Positions 32,530 to 41,691 of a stretch of 64,000 nt of DNA are shown piece after piece. Below the pieces are notes generated by a model. It saw only the letters and a program-made list of their open reading frames with translations. It ran no database searches and had not been told where the DNA came from. The stretch lies in the NCBI RefSeq assembly GCF_900143095.1, contig NZ_FRDA01000003.1, positions 62,001 through 126,000 on the forward strand. Direction: 5' to 3'. How positions within the stretch are numbered: position 1 is the stretch's first letter; every line of letters starts with the position of its first letter. A program made the position numbers and the translations under genes. Origin of the DNA: Pseudomonas asturiensis (lineage in GTDB: Bacteria > Pseudomonadota > Gammaproteobacteria > Pseudomonadales > Pseudomonadaceae).

Positions 32530-33654
32530 TCAGCCGCGGAAGTAACGCTGCGCCACGAAAGGCATTTTTGTAACCCGCATCGGGACTTTCTTGCCACGCA
32601 CCATCGCCCACACAGGCGTGTCCAGTGCCGTGAATCGGCTATCCAGATAGCCCATTGCCAGCGGGCCGCCCAGGCTCGGACCGAATCCGCCGCTGCACAC
32701 CGTGCCGATTGCGTTGTCGTCAGCATCGACGATTTGCGTGCCTTCACGCACGGGCGTGCGCTCCTGCGGTAACAGGCCTACGCGTTTCTTGTCCACGCCC
32801 GACTGCTGCTGGGCAAAAATCTGCTCCGCGCCTGGAAAACCGCCAGCGCGCGCGCCGTCCGCACGGCGGACCCTGGAGATGGCCCACAGCAGACTGGCCT
32901 GAATGGGCGATGTGTCGGTGTCCATGTCGTGACCGTACAGGCACAGACCAGCTTCCAGGCGCAGCGAATCGCGGGCACCCAGGCCGATGGGCGCAACTTC
33001 CGGCTCGTCCAGAAGGCGGCGTGCAAGCGCTTCGGCCTTGTCGGACGGCACCGAAATTTCATAGCCATCTTCGCCGGTGTAACCCGAGCGGCTGACGTAG
33101 CATGCAACACCCATCAACTCGACGCTTTTGAACTGCATGAAGGTCATGTTCGCGACTTCAGGCGCCAGACGCGCCAGTACGGTCACGGCGGCGGGGCCTT
33201 GCAACGCAAGCAGGGCGCGCTCTTCGAACAGCGGCTCGATCTTGCAATGGCCTGCCAGATGCTTGCACAGGTGCGCGAGGTCCTGGTCCTTGCAGGCGGC
33301 ATTGACCACCAGCATCAACTGATCGTTGCCCAGGTTGGCGACCATCAGGTCATCAAGAATGCCACCGGTTTCGTTGGTGAACATGGCGTAACGCTGCATG
33401 CCGACCGCCAGGTCGATAATGTCGACCGGCACCAGCGTTTCCAGCGCCTTGGCGGCATCGATGCCGCTCAGGCGAATCTGGCCCATGTGTGACACGTCAA
33501 AAAGACCGGCCTGGGCGCGGGTGTGCAGGTGTTCTTTCATCACGCCAGCCGGGTATTGCACAGGCATGTCGTAACCGGCGAAAGGCACCATCTTTGCGCC
33601 CAGTTCACGGTGCAAGTCGTGCAGCGGTGTGGTCAGCAGAGATTCTGTGGACAT
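32530..33654 (-). CDS. gcvT: Aminomethyltransferase GcvT (glycine cleavage T protein)
   Basis: GcvT transfers the methylene group from the aminomethyl-lipoyl arm of GcvH to tetrahydrofolate, releasing ammonia. The 374-residue product has typical motifs: LGAKMVPFAGYDMPVQYP near the start, FDVSHMGQIRL, RSGYTGEDGYE and RDSLRLEAGLCLYGHD. ATG 33654 has AAGGA about seven bases upstream. It is the third gene of gcvH-gcvP-gcvT, 73 bases after gcvP. In several pseudomonads sdaA and/or glyA lie within this operon; here they are absent. Confidence 0.94.
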   Translation of the reverse strand: MSTESLLTTPLHDLHRELGAKMVPFAGYDMPVQYPAGVMKEHLHTRAQAGLFDVSHMGQIRLSGIDAAKALETLVPVDIIDLAVGMQRYAMFTNETGGILDDLMVANLGNDQLMLVVNAACKDQDLAHLCKHLAGHCKIEPLFEERALLALQGPAAVTVLARLAPEVANMTFMQFKSVELMGVACYVSRSGYTGEDGYEISVPSDKAEALARRLLDEPEVAPIGLGARDSLRLEAGLCLYGHDMDTDTSPIQASLLWAISRVRRADGARAGGFPGAEQIFAQQQSGVDKKRVGLLPQERTPVREGTQIVDADDNAIGTVCSGGFGPSLGGPLAMGYLDSRFTALDTPVWAMVRGKKVPMRVTKMPFVAQRYFRG

Positions 33655-33727
33655 GTTCAATTCCTTGTAGGTCGGGCCGTGCAGACAGCGCCGCCCGTCG
33701 GGTGCGGGCAGCGCATGGCATGAGTGA

Positions 33728-36592
33728 TCAGGCTTCCTGATAGCTCTCGATGGACGGGCAGGCGCAGACCAGATTGCGGTCCCCGAACACGTTGTCGACG
33801 CGGCCGACCGGAGGCCAGTACTTGTTTTCGATCAGCGAGGCGACCGGGTAGACCGCCTGTTCGCGGCTGTACGGATGGGTCCACTGCCCGACGATTTCGG
33901 CGGCGGTGTGCGGTGCGTTTTTCAGCGGGTTGTCGTCCTTGTCCAGCGTGCCGTTCTCTACCGCGCGAATCTCTTCACGGATCTTGATCATGGCGTCGCA
34001 GAAGCGGTCCAGCTCTTCACGGGATTCGCTTTCGGTGGGCTCGATCATCAAGGTACCGGCCACCGGGAACGACATGGTCGGGGCGTGGAAGCCGAAGTCG
34101 ATCAGGCGTTTGGCCACGTCGTCGACGCTGATGCCGCTGCTGTCCTTGAGAGGACGCAGGTCCAGGATGCACTCGTGCGCAACCAGACCGTTACTGCCGG
34201 TGTACAGCACCGGGTAGTGGTCTTCCAGGCGACGGGAAATGTAGTTGGCGTTGAGAATCGCCAGTTGCGAGGCGCGCTTGAGGCCTTCGCCGCCCATCAT
34301 GCGGATGTACATCCAGGTGATCGGCAGAATGCTGGCGCTGCCGAACGGCGCTGCGCAGACCGCGCCTTCCTTGCGCTCCATGCGGGCATGGCCCGGCATG
34401 AAGGGCGCAAGGTGGGACTTGACGCCAATCGGGCCGACGCCAGGGCCACCGCCGCCGTGGGGGATACAGAAGGTCTTGTGCAGGTTCAGGTGTGAGACAT
34501 CGCCGCCGAACTTGCCGGGTGCGCAAAGGCCGACCATGGCGTTCATGTTGGCGCCGTCGATGTAAACCTGGCCGCCGTTGTCATGAACGATGCCGCAGAT
34601 TTCACGGATGCCTTCTTCGAACACGCCGTGGGTCGACGGGTAAGTGATCATCAGCGCCGCCAACTGGTCGCGGTGCTGAAGGGCTTTGGCGCGCAGGTCT
34701 TCGATGTCCACGTTGCCGCGTGCATCGCAGGCCGTCACCACCACGCGCATACCCGCCATGTTGGCGGTGGCGGGGTTGGTGCCGTGGGCCGAGGAGGGGA
34801 TCAGGCAGATGTCGCGGTGTTCATCGCCACGGCTCTGGTGATAGGCGCGAATCGCCAGCAGGCCGGCGTATTCGCCTTGTGAGCCAGCGTTGGGCTGCAG
34901 CGAAATGGCGTCATAGCCGGTCGCCGCGCAGAGCATGGCCTCCAGTTCGTCGGTCAGTTGCTGATAACCCGCGCTTTGCTCGGCCGGGGCGAACGGGTGC
35001 AGGTTGCCAAACTCGGCCCAGGTGACCGGGATCATTTCGCTGGCAGCGTTGAGCTTCATGGTGCACGAACCCAGCGGGATCATGGTGCGGTCCAGTGCCA
35101 GGTCCTTGTCGGCCAGCTTGCGCAGGTAGCGCATCAGTTCGGTTTCGGAGTGATAGCGGTTGAACACCGGGTGGCTGAGGATCGCCGATCGACGTGTCAG
35201 CGCGGCAGGCAGGCGCGACTGGACGCTGACCGACAGAGCCTCGAAGTCGGGAGTGTTCTGACCGTCGGCAGCGAATATCGCCCACAGGGCTTCAACGGCG
35301 GATGGCGAAGTGGTTTCGTCGAACGACAGGCCCAGGCGTTCATCGTCGATTTCACGCAGGTTGATGTGCTGGGCACGGGCCGCCGCGTGCAGGGCTGCGG
35401 TTCTGTGGCCGGTGTGCAGGGTGACACTGTCGAAGAAGTGCTGCTGTTCGATTTTCAGACCCAACTGGCCCAGACCCTCGGCGAAAATGGCCGTCAGGTG
35501 ATGAACGCGGTTGGCAATCTGCGTCAGGCCACGCGGCCCGTGATAAACGGCGTACATGCTGGCAATGTTGGCCAGCAGCACTTGCGCGGTGCAGATGTTG
35601 CTGGTGGCCTTCTCGCGGCGAATATGCTGTTCGCGAGTCTGCATGGCCAGGCGCAGGGCCTGCTTGCCATGACGGTCTACCGACACGCCGACCAGGCGGC
35701 CCGGCATGTCGCGCTTGAACGCATCGCGGGTCGAAAAGTAGGCCGCATGCGGACCGCCGAATCCCAGCGGTACGCCAAAGCGCTGTGCGGTGCCGATAGC
35801 GACGTCCGCACCGAACTCGCCCGGTGGCGTCAGCAGGGTCAGGGCCAGCAGGTCGGCTGCGACGGCAACCAGTGCATTGGCGGCGTGGAAGCGCTCGACC
35901 AGGTCGCGGTAGTCGAATACATCGCCGTTGCTGGCCGGGTATTGCAGCAGCGCGCCGAAGTAGTCACTGACATCGCCCAGTTCGATCTCGTCCGCCACCA
36001 CCACCGTAATGCCCAGTGGTTCGGCGCGAGTGCGCAGGACGTCCAGCGTTTGCGGATGGCAGTGGCTGGAGGCGAAGAATTGCTGGCTGCCCTTGTTCTT
36101 GCTCAGGCGTTTGCAGAAGGTCATTGCTTCGGCAGCAGCAGTGGCTTCGTCCAGCAGCGAGGCGTTGGCAATCGGCAGGCCGGTCAAGTCGCTGATCAGG
36201 GTCTGAAAGTTGAGCAGCGACTCGAGGCGGCCCTGGGAAATTTCCGGCTGATAGGGCGTGTAGGCCGTGTACCAGGCCGGATTCTCCAGCAGGTTGCGCA
36301 GGATCGGTGCGGGGGTATGGGTGTTGTAGTAACCCTGGCCAATGTAGGTCTTGAACAGCTGGTTCTTGTTGGCGATGGCCTTGATCGACGCCAGTGCGTC
36401 GGCCTCGCTTTGCCCGGCCGGCAGGTTCAGCACGCTGGTGCCCTTGATGCTTTCCGGGATCACGCTTTCGCTCAGCGCTTCGATGGAGTCAAAACCCAGG
36501 GTTTGCAGCATGGCCTGCTCGTCGTCGGCGCGCGGGCCGATATGACGGGCGATGAATTCGTTGGCGGTGCTCAGTTCGATACGGTCAGTCAT
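33728..36592 (-). CDS. gcvP: Glycine dehydrogenase (decarboxylating) GcvP
   Basis: GcvP is the PLP-dependent P protein that decarboxylates glycine and passes the aminomethyl group to lipoyl-GcvH. The 954-residue single-chain form begins with [16 protein letters not shown], has the Gly-rich region near the PLP site ([16 protein letters not shown], with the lysine that binds PLP) and [15 protein letters not shown]. Length is normal for the fused proteobacterial type. It lies ten bases after gcvH. Confidence 0.95.
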   Translation of the reverse strand: MTDRIELSTANEFIARHIGPRADDEQAMLQTLGFDSIEALSESVIPESIKGTSVLNLPAGQSEADALASIKAIANKNQLFKTYIGQGYYNTHTPAPILRNLLENPAWYTAYTPYQPEISQGRLESLLNFQTLISDLTGLPIANASLLDEATAAAEAMTFCKRLSKNKGSQQFFASSHCHPQTLDVLRTRAEPLGITVVVADEIELGDVSDYFGALLQYPASNGDVFDYRDLVERFHAANALVAVAADLLALTLLTPPGEFGADVAIGTAQRFGVPLGFGGPHAAYFSTRDAFKRDMPGRLVGVSVDRHGKQALRLAMQTREQHIRREKATSNICTAQVLLANIASMYAVYHGPRGLTQIANRVHHLTAIFAEGLGQLGLKIEQQHFFDSVTLHTGHRTAALHAAARAQHINLREIDDERLGLSFDETTSPSAVEALWAIFAADGQNTPDFEALSVSVQSRLPAALTRRSAILSHPVFNRYHSETELMRYLRKLADKDLALDRTMIPLGSCTMKLNAASEMIPVTWAEFGNLHPFAPAEQSAGYQQLTDELEAMLCAATGYDAISLQPNAGSQGEYAGLLAIRAYHQSRGDEHRDICLIPSSAHGTNPATANMAGMRVVVTACDARGNVDIEDLRAKALQHRDQLAALMITYPSTHGVFEEGIREICGIVHDNGGQVYIDGANMNAMVGLCAPGKFGGDVSHLNLHKTFCIPHGGGGPGVGPIGVKSHLAPFMPGHARMERKEGAVCAAPFGSASILPITWMYIRMMGGEGLKRASQLAILNANYISRRLEDHYPVLYTGSNGLVAHECILDLRPLKDSSGISVDDVAKRLIDFGFHAPTMSFPVAGTLMIEPTESESREELDRFCDAMIKIREEIRAVENGTLDKDDNPLKNAPHTAAEIVGQWTHPYSREQAVYPVASLIENKYWPPVGRVDNVFGDRNLVCACPSIESYQEA

Positions 36593-36602
36593 GGCTCGCT
36601 CC

Positions 36603-36986
36603 TCAGGCTTCGGCGTTGGCTTTGATCAGGCGGTCGTAGGCGTCCTGATCCAGCAGGCCGTGGATGGCGTTGGCATCTTGCGGGATGAAGCGAAAGAACC
36701 AGCCTGCGCCCAAGGCGTCTTCGTTGACCAGTTCCGGGGTGGCGTCGAGGGCCGTGTTGACGTCGACCACTTCGCCGTCCAGCGGCATGTTGATGCTGCT
36801 GGCGGCCTTGACCGATTCCACCACCGACACTTCAGCGTGCTGAGTGTAGACCTGCAATTCAGGGAGCTGAACGAACACCACATCCCCCAGCGACTCCTGC
36901 GCATAGGGTGTGATGCCAACGGTGACACTGCCATCGGCTTCGGCGCGCAGCCATTCGTGATCGACAGTGAAGCGCAACTCGCTCAT
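36603..36986 (-). CDS. gcvH: Glycine cleavage system H protein
   Basis: GcvH shuttles the aminomethyl and reduced lipoyl groups among GcvP, GcvT and lipoamide dehydrogenase. The 127-residue product carries the lipoyl-attachment lysine Lys60 in [11 protein letters not shown]. It is the first gene of the operon, about 44 bases after the predicted start of a sigma-54 promoter, so there is no room for a glycine riboswitch in the leader. Confidence 0.95.
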   Translation of the reverse strand: MSELRFTVDHEWLRAEADGSVTVGITPYAQESLGDVVFVQLPELQVYTQHAEVSVVESVKAASSINMPLDGEVVDVNTALDATPELVNEDALGAGWFFRFIPQDANAIHGLLDQDAYDRLIKANAEA

Positions 36987-37040
36987 AAAAACTCCTCGGG
37001 ACTGAATCTCGCGCAGGGCGCGGCGTTATCCCTGAAGCAA

Positions 37041-37056
37041 AGCAATTTCACTGCCA
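37041..37056 (-). promoter_or_regulatory. Sigma-54 (-24/-12) promoter of gcvHPT
   Basis: On the minus strand TGGCAGTGAAATTGCT matches TGGCAC-N5-TTGCW with GG and GC elements in exact spacing. Transcription would start near 37030, about 44 bases before gcvH. Such promoters need an AAA+ activator bound upstream, and suitable sites are present. Confidence 0.85.
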
Positions 37057-37120
37057 ATTTGTATTTTTCTTTATAAATCAATGTCTTGTTGGTTTTTCAA
37101 TACCTGCCTGAGCTCGCAGG

Positions 37121-37158
37121 TGTAGCGAAATCGCTACAGTTGTAGCGTCCCTGAAAAA
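37121..37158 (-). promoter_or_regulatory. GcsR-type sites, proximal pair
   Basis: TGTAGCG-AAAT-CGCTACA (37121-37138) fits the published GcsR consensus TGTAACG-N4-CGTTCCG as an 18-bp near-palindrome. A second TGTAGCG begins 20 bases away at 37141, but its other half is degenerate. They lie about 65-100 bp upstream of the -24/-12 promoter. Confidence 0.65.
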
Positions 37159-37201
37159 TCCTGCCCGATCAAAGCCTTGATAGCTATACATCAGCCTGGC
37201 G

Positions 37202-37238
37202 TGGAATGTAATCGTTCCACTGGAGTGAAAGCGTTACA
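37202..37238 (-). promoter_or_regulatory. GcsR-type sites, distal pair
   Basis: TGGAATG-TAAT-CGTTCCA (37202-37219) and TGGAGTG-AAAG-CGTTACA (37221-37238) are two 18-bp sites spaced 19 bp apart. The half-sites CGTTCCA and CGTTACA are close to the GcsR consensus. They are upstream enhancer positions for a sigma-54 activator. Confidence 0.7.
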
Positions 37239-37299
37239 CGCTGCGCAGCTGTCTGTGCTTTTCAGCAGAACTTGGTCGCAGCACTCGCGGTCGTTGCGG

Positions 37300-39408
37300 T
37301 CAATGGGCCTGCGTTTGCAGGTACGTCTCCAGTTCGGCAAGCGGCAACGGCCGGCTCACCAGATACCCCTGAACCTGATCGCACTGGTTTTCAGTCAGAA
37401 ACGCCAGTTGTTCAGGCGTTTCGACACCTTCTGCGATGACCTTCAAGCCAAGGCTGTGTGCCAGCTCGATGATTGCCCGGGCGATAGCGGCGTCCTGTGG
37501 GTTAGTGGTCACTTCGCGAATGAACGCGATGTCGATTTTAAGTTTGTCGATAGGGAATCGGCGCAGGTACGCCAGACTCGAATAGCCGGTCCCGAAATCG
37601 TCGATGGAAATCCTGACGCCCAGGGTTTTGAGGGACTGCAGGGTGGCGATGGTGTGCGAGGTGTTCTCCATCAGCGAGCTTTCCGTCAGCTCCACTTCCA
37701 GCCACTGCGGGTCAACCTGATGCCGTTCCAGAGCGCCGCTGATGTCCGCAATCAGGCCGCTTTCAGCGATCTGCTGGCCGGACACATTGACCGCTACCTG
37801 AAACGACCCCAGCCCAGAGCGTTGCCACTGGGCAATCTGCGCACAGACGCTGTCGATTACCCAGTTTCCGACCTCGGTAATCAGGCCCAGACTTTCCAGC
37901 ACCGGCACGAAGACGGCCGGCGAGATGTTTGACTGGCCAGGGCGTTTCCAGCGCAGCAAGGCTTCCAGGCCGCAGACGTTGCCGTCCGCCAGGGTGACTT
38001 TGGGCTGGTAGGCAATCTCGAAGGCGCGCTGATGCACGGCCTCTCGCAGAGCGGTTTCCAGGTCCAGACGCTCCGAGACCTCAGTGTTCATTTGCGCGGT
38101 ATAGAACCGGTAGCCATCCACGCCTTTTTTCTTCGCGTTATTCATCGCGGTATAGGCGTGCCGCACCAGTTCGCGGGCGTCTTCGCCGTCTTCCGGGAAA
38201 AGCGCCACGCCGATGCTGGCGGTCATGACAATGCGCTGGTCTTCGATCTGAAACGGCGTGCGCAGGGTTGTACGGATGCGCTCCAGAATCTGCTGAGTAT
38301 CAGCCTGACCCTCGCGGATCATCAGAATCAGCGCAAATTCATCGCCGTCCACCCGGCCGAGCGTGTCGCTGGCATTCAGGCACCTCGCCAGGCGTCGGCT
38401 GACTTCGAGCAAGGTCTGGTCGCCGAGTACATGACCCCAGGTCTCGTTGATGTTCTTGAACCCGTCCAGGTTGACCGTCATCACCGCAAGCTTCCAGCGG
38501 CTCACGGCTGCCTGGGTCAGGCCCATCTGCAGGCTGGTGAAAAACAGGTCGCGGTTGGGCAGGCCGGTCAGGCTGTCGTAATGAGCCATCTTCAACAAGC
38601 GCTGATCGGATTCCTTGCGCCGGGTGATGTCGTGCACGATGCCGACGATGATCCAGTCATCGCCCGCCTGGTAGGCCTGGCGATGGATCTCCACCGACAC
38701 ATCGCGACCGCTTTTGTCGCGGATCATGGTTTCCAGCGGCTCGCTCGGGCCTTTGCCGGCGATGATCTGGTCATAGACCACTTCCAGCTGTTCCATGGAG
38801 CTTTCGCCCAGATCCGCAGGCGTCTTGTGCAGCAATTCGTCGGCGGTATAGCCCAGCAACTGACAGGCGCGGCGGTTGAATTCGATCAGGCTCATGGTGT
38901 TGCGGTTAATCAGGATAATCGCGTCGTCCGAGGCGTCCATCACCGAGCGAAAGCGCTCCAGGTCGATGGTGCGCTGTTGCAGCTGGTCCTCAAGAATCAG
39001 GTTGTGGCCTTTCATGTAATCGCCGAACGCCTTGAGTCGCAGCAGGTTGCGCACGCGTAGCCACAGCTCGGCGCTGTCTACCGGTTTGTTGAGGTACTCT
39101 TCGGCACCCGCCTCCAGCCCGGAAATACGCGCGCTGCGCTCATCGAGCGCCGAAAGCATGATGATGGGGATATTGGAGGTGGTCTTCCCCGACTTGAGAT
39201 GGCTGGCCACTTCATAGCCGTCCATGCCCGGCATCATGATGTCCAGCAGGATCAGGTCGGGCGCATGCCTTGCGATCATCTCCAGCGCCTGCTCGCCGGA
39301 CTCCGCCGTCTGAGTCTGGTAATGCTGATTCTGCAGGAGCACCTCCAGCAGATCGCGTACATGAACGTCGTCATCGACGATCAAAATCGTTGCGGCTGTT
39401 TCGGTCAT
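37300..39408 (-). CDS. Response regulator with PAS, GGDEF and EAL domains
   Basis: The 702-residue protein has a receiver domain (phospho-acceptor Asp56), a PAS domain (about 150-270), a GGDEF domain and an EAL domain. The GGDEF motif reads DGDEF (354-358), with the first glycine replaced by aspartate, and no RxxD inhibitory site is visible upstream. The EAL domain keeps EALLRW (from 482), NVSGQQ, ELTES, DDFGTGYSS, LKID and EGVE, so c-di-GMP phosphodiesterase activity is likely. Net activity cannot be told from sequence. ATG 39408 overlaps the stop of the upstream single-domain regulator (ATGA), and a kinase gene precedes that one, giving a three-gene signalling operon. Confidence 0.88.
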   Translation of the reverse strand: MTETAATILIVDDDVHVRDLLEVLLQNQHYQTQTAESGEQALEMIARHAPDLILLDIMMPGMDGYEVASHLKSGKTTSNIPIIMLSALDERSARISGLEAGAEEYLNKPVDSAELWLRVRNLLRLKAFGDYMKGHNLILEDQLQQRTIDLERFRSVMDASDDAIILINRNTMSLIEFNRRACQLLGYTADELLHKTPADLGESSMEQLEVVYDQIIAGKGPSEPLETMIRDKSGRDVSVEIHRQAYQAGDDWIIVGIVHDITRRKESDQRLLKMAHYDSLTGLPNRDLFFTSLQMGLTQAAVSRWKLAVMTVNLDGFKNINETWGHVLGDQTLLEVSRRLARCLNASDTLGRVDGDEFALILMIREGQADTQQILERIRTTLRTPFQIEDQRIVMTASIGVALFPEDGEDARELVRHAYTAMNNAKKKGVDGYRFYTAQMNTEVSERLDLETALREAVHQRAFEIAYQPKVTLADGNVCGLEALLRWKRPGQSNISPAVFVPVLESLGLITEVGNWVIDSVCAQIAQWQRSGLGSFQVAVNVSGQQIAESGLIADISGALERHQVDPQWLEVELTESSLMENTSHTIATLQSLKTLGVRISIDDFGTGYSSLAYLRRFPIDKLKIDIAFIREVTTNPQDAAIARAIIELAHSLGLKVIAEGVETPEQLAFLTENQCDQVQGYLVSRPLPLAELETYLQTQAH

Positions 39409-39806
39409 GGCGAGCACTCGGAGGATTGCCGTTCAGTTGAGGTCTTTTCCAGCAGGGTGTCGATGACGCGGTACAGCTCTTTGTAGCTCAGGGGTTTGAT
39501 GATGTAGGCGTCGCAGCCGGCCAGGCGGATTTTTTCTTCGTCTTCCTTCATGGCCATTGCCGTGAGGGCAATGACCGGAATACTCGCCGTGCTGGCCTGG
39601 GCCTTGAGCAGGGTCGTGGCCTGCAGGCCGTCCATGGCGGGCAATTGAATGTCCATAAGGATCAGTTGCGGTTGATGCTCGCGCGCCAGTTTCAGGCCGG
39701 TCTCGGCATCGATTGCAGCGATCACGCTATGCCCGGCGCTGGTCAGCAGCAGTTCGGCCAGACGCATATTGGCCGGGTTGTCTTCAATGATCAGGATTTG
39801 GGCCAT
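39405..39806 (-). CDS. Single-domain response regulator
   Basis: This 133-residue protein is a stand-alone receiver of the DivK/CheY type: acidic pocket IIEDN (7-9), phospho-acceptor Asp52 in LILMDIQLPAMDG, the conserved threonine in IALTA and lysine in IKPLS. With no output domain it probably shuttles phosphate or regulates the neighbouring kinase. Its start overlaps the kinase gene and its end overlaps the GGDEF-EAL gene by four bases. Confidence 0.9.
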   Translation of the reverse strand: MAQILIIEDNPANMRLAELLLTSAGHSVIAAIDAETGLKLAREHQPQLILMDIQLPAMDGLQATTLLKAQASTASIPVIALTAMAMKEDEEKIRLAGCDAYIIKPLSYKELYRVIDTLLEKTSTERQSSECSP

Positions 39807-41524
39807 TGCGCCTCCACAGGTAGATGAGGCCGAATGGGCAGCCAGACCACGAAGCGCGCGCCCAGATCCTTGACGCTTGCGACCGCGACACTGCCGCCGT
39901 GCAATTCGACCAATTGCTTGACCATTGCCAGGCCAAGCCCTGTGCCTTCGAATTTGCGCGACAGGCTGCTGTCGATCTGACTGAACGCCTTGAACAGCTT
40001 GCTCATATCGCTCTGCGCGATACCGATGCCGGTGTCGCTGACGCTCAACTCCAGAAAATGCTCGTGCGTGCCTGGTGCCAGCTCGAATCCGTAGGTGGGC
40101 CAGTCACCCTCTATGCTGCCCGCCAGTGCGCGCGGCACCTGGCGCACGGACAGCGTGACCCAGCCGCCAGGCGCGCTGAACTTCACTGCGTTGGCCAGCA
40201 GGTTGTAGACGATCTGCTTGGTCTTGCGGCGGTCCAGCTCCAGCAGTCCGAAATCGGCTTCGCTTTCCAGCTTCAGTTGAATGCTCTGCAGTGCGGCTTG
40301 TTCACGCACGATCAGCAGACTGTTGCTCAGCAGTTCAGCCAGTTCCACCGACTCCAGCTCCAGCTCCATCATGCCCGCTTCGACTTTGGACAGGTCGAGG
40401 ATGTCGTTGATCAACGACAGCAGGTGTTGGCCGCTGTTGTAAATGTCGCCGATGTACCTGCGCTGCGTGTCGGTCATCTCGCCCACCATGCCGTCCCGCA
40501 GCGCCTCGGAAAAACCGATGACGGCGTTGAGTGGCGTGCGCAACTCATGCGACATGGTGGCGAGGAATTCGGACTTCATGTGGCTGGCATGTTCCAGCTC
40601 AATGTTTTTCTCTTCCAGCGTGCGTTCGAAGCGCTTGCGTTCAGTGACATCACGGGCGGCGGCAAATACGCCCTTGAGCTTGCGGTCGCGGTCATGGAAG
40701 GTCGCGGCGTTGTAGGAAACCACGGTTTCGGTGCCGTCGTAGGCGCGCACGGTCAGTTCGTAATCGCTGACGGTGTGTTCGCTGAGCACCCGCTTGATGG
40801 CCGCTTCTGCACTGGCCGGATCGGTAAAAAAGTTCTTGCAGGGCGCGCCGATCAGTTCGTCCCTGGTTCGCCCGGTCAGCGCCATCATCTGCTTGTTGAC
40901 GTCGGAAATGATGCCTTGCGGGTCCGTCATCATCAGGGCATCGATGTTCGACTCGATCAGTGAGCGGGTATAAAAGTGCTGATCGCGAAGACGCTGGTCC
41001 AGCATGGCCTGGTTTTCTTCTTCCTGTTTGCGCGCCGTGTTGTCGGTGCCTATCAGCAGATAGCCAATGATGGTCTCGCTGCTGTCACGCAACGATGTGA
41101 CCGAGACCATGGCCGACAGGCGACTGCCGTCCTTGCGGATGTAGGTCAGTTCGTAAATGTCCTCAATGCCGCGAGAGGCCTTGAACACCAAGGCTTCGAA
41201 ACCGGGATTGATGGGTGTGTTGAGCTCATGGCTCAGGGCGGATGCGCGGGTGATCAGCTCGGCGGGGTCGGAAATGTCGGCAGGCGTGATCTTGTCGACC
41301 ACGTCTTCGGACTGATAGCCGAGCATGCGCTCGGCACCGACGTTAAAGATCTGGATGACGCCGTGCTCATCCGTGGCGATGCTGGAGAAGTAGGCGCTGT
41401 TGAAAATCGCGTCCTGAAGCGCGCCGGTCTTGAGCAGGGTTTTCTGTCGTTGTGACTCGACGATGTTCTCGGCGCGAGACGGCAGGTCTATGGGCGGGCG
41501 GTCTACTGGCGGGGTCTGCATCAT
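39791..41524 (-). CDS. PAS-domain sensor histidine kinase
   Basis: The 577-residue kinase has no membrane segment. It contains two or more PAS/PAC modules (about 45-165 and 185-295), a short coiled coil (RTLEEKNIELEHASHMKSEF), the dimerisation box with phosphorylated His326 in MSHELRTPLNAV, and the ATP-binding N, G1 (DTGIGI) and G2 (GTGLGL) boxes. As a soluble PAS protein it probably senses an internal signal. Two ATGs are adjacent; the second (41521) has better spacing from GGGAG. It leads the operon with two response regulators. Confidence 0.9.
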   Translation of the reverse strand: MMQTPPVDRPPIDLPSRAENIVESQRQKTLLKTGALQDAIFNSAYFSSIATDEHGVIQIFNVGAERMLGYQSEDVVDKITPADISDPAELITRASALSHELNTPINPGFEALVFKASRGIEDIYELTYIRKDGSRLSAMVSVTSLRDSSETIIGYLLIGTDNTARKQEEENQAMLDQRLRDQHFYTRSLIESNIDALMMTDPQGIISDVNKQMMALTGRTRDELIGAPCKNFFTDPASAEAAIKRVLSEHTVSDYELTVRAYDGTETVVSYNAATFHDRDRKLKGVFAAARDVTERKRFERTLEEKNIELEHASHMKSEFLATMSHELRTPLNAVIGFSEALRDGMVGEMTDTQRRYIGDIYNSGQHLLSLINDILDLSKVEAGMMELELESVELAELLSNSLLIVREQAALQSIQLKLESEADFGLLELDRRKTKQIVYNLLANAVKFSAPGGWVTLSVRQVPRALAGSIEGDWPTYGFELAPGTHEHFLELSVSDTGIGIAQSDMSKLFKAFSQIDSSLSRKFEGTGLGLAMVKQLVELHGGSVAVASVKDLGARFVVWLPIRPHLPVEAQWPKS

Positions 41525-41691
41525 TGCTCCCGTGACTTCGTGAACCTGCCTGCGTTCTGTACTATTTAATACGCGCGTACATCCGTTTAGATGGATGACA
41601 AGAGGTTCTTGGACCTTAACAGAACAGTTGCCGACCGACGGAGATTAAATGACGCATTGTGAAAATTTTTTTACCTGACGCCCAGGCAGCG

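Noticed and set aside
34958..36625. 555-residue open frame on the plus strand opposite gcvP
   Set aside because: It is a shadow of gcvP with no start signal or recognised domain.
36987..37030. Glycine riboswitch before gcvH
   Set aside because: The predicted leader after the sigma-54 start is only about 44 bases, far too short for a glycine riboswitch.
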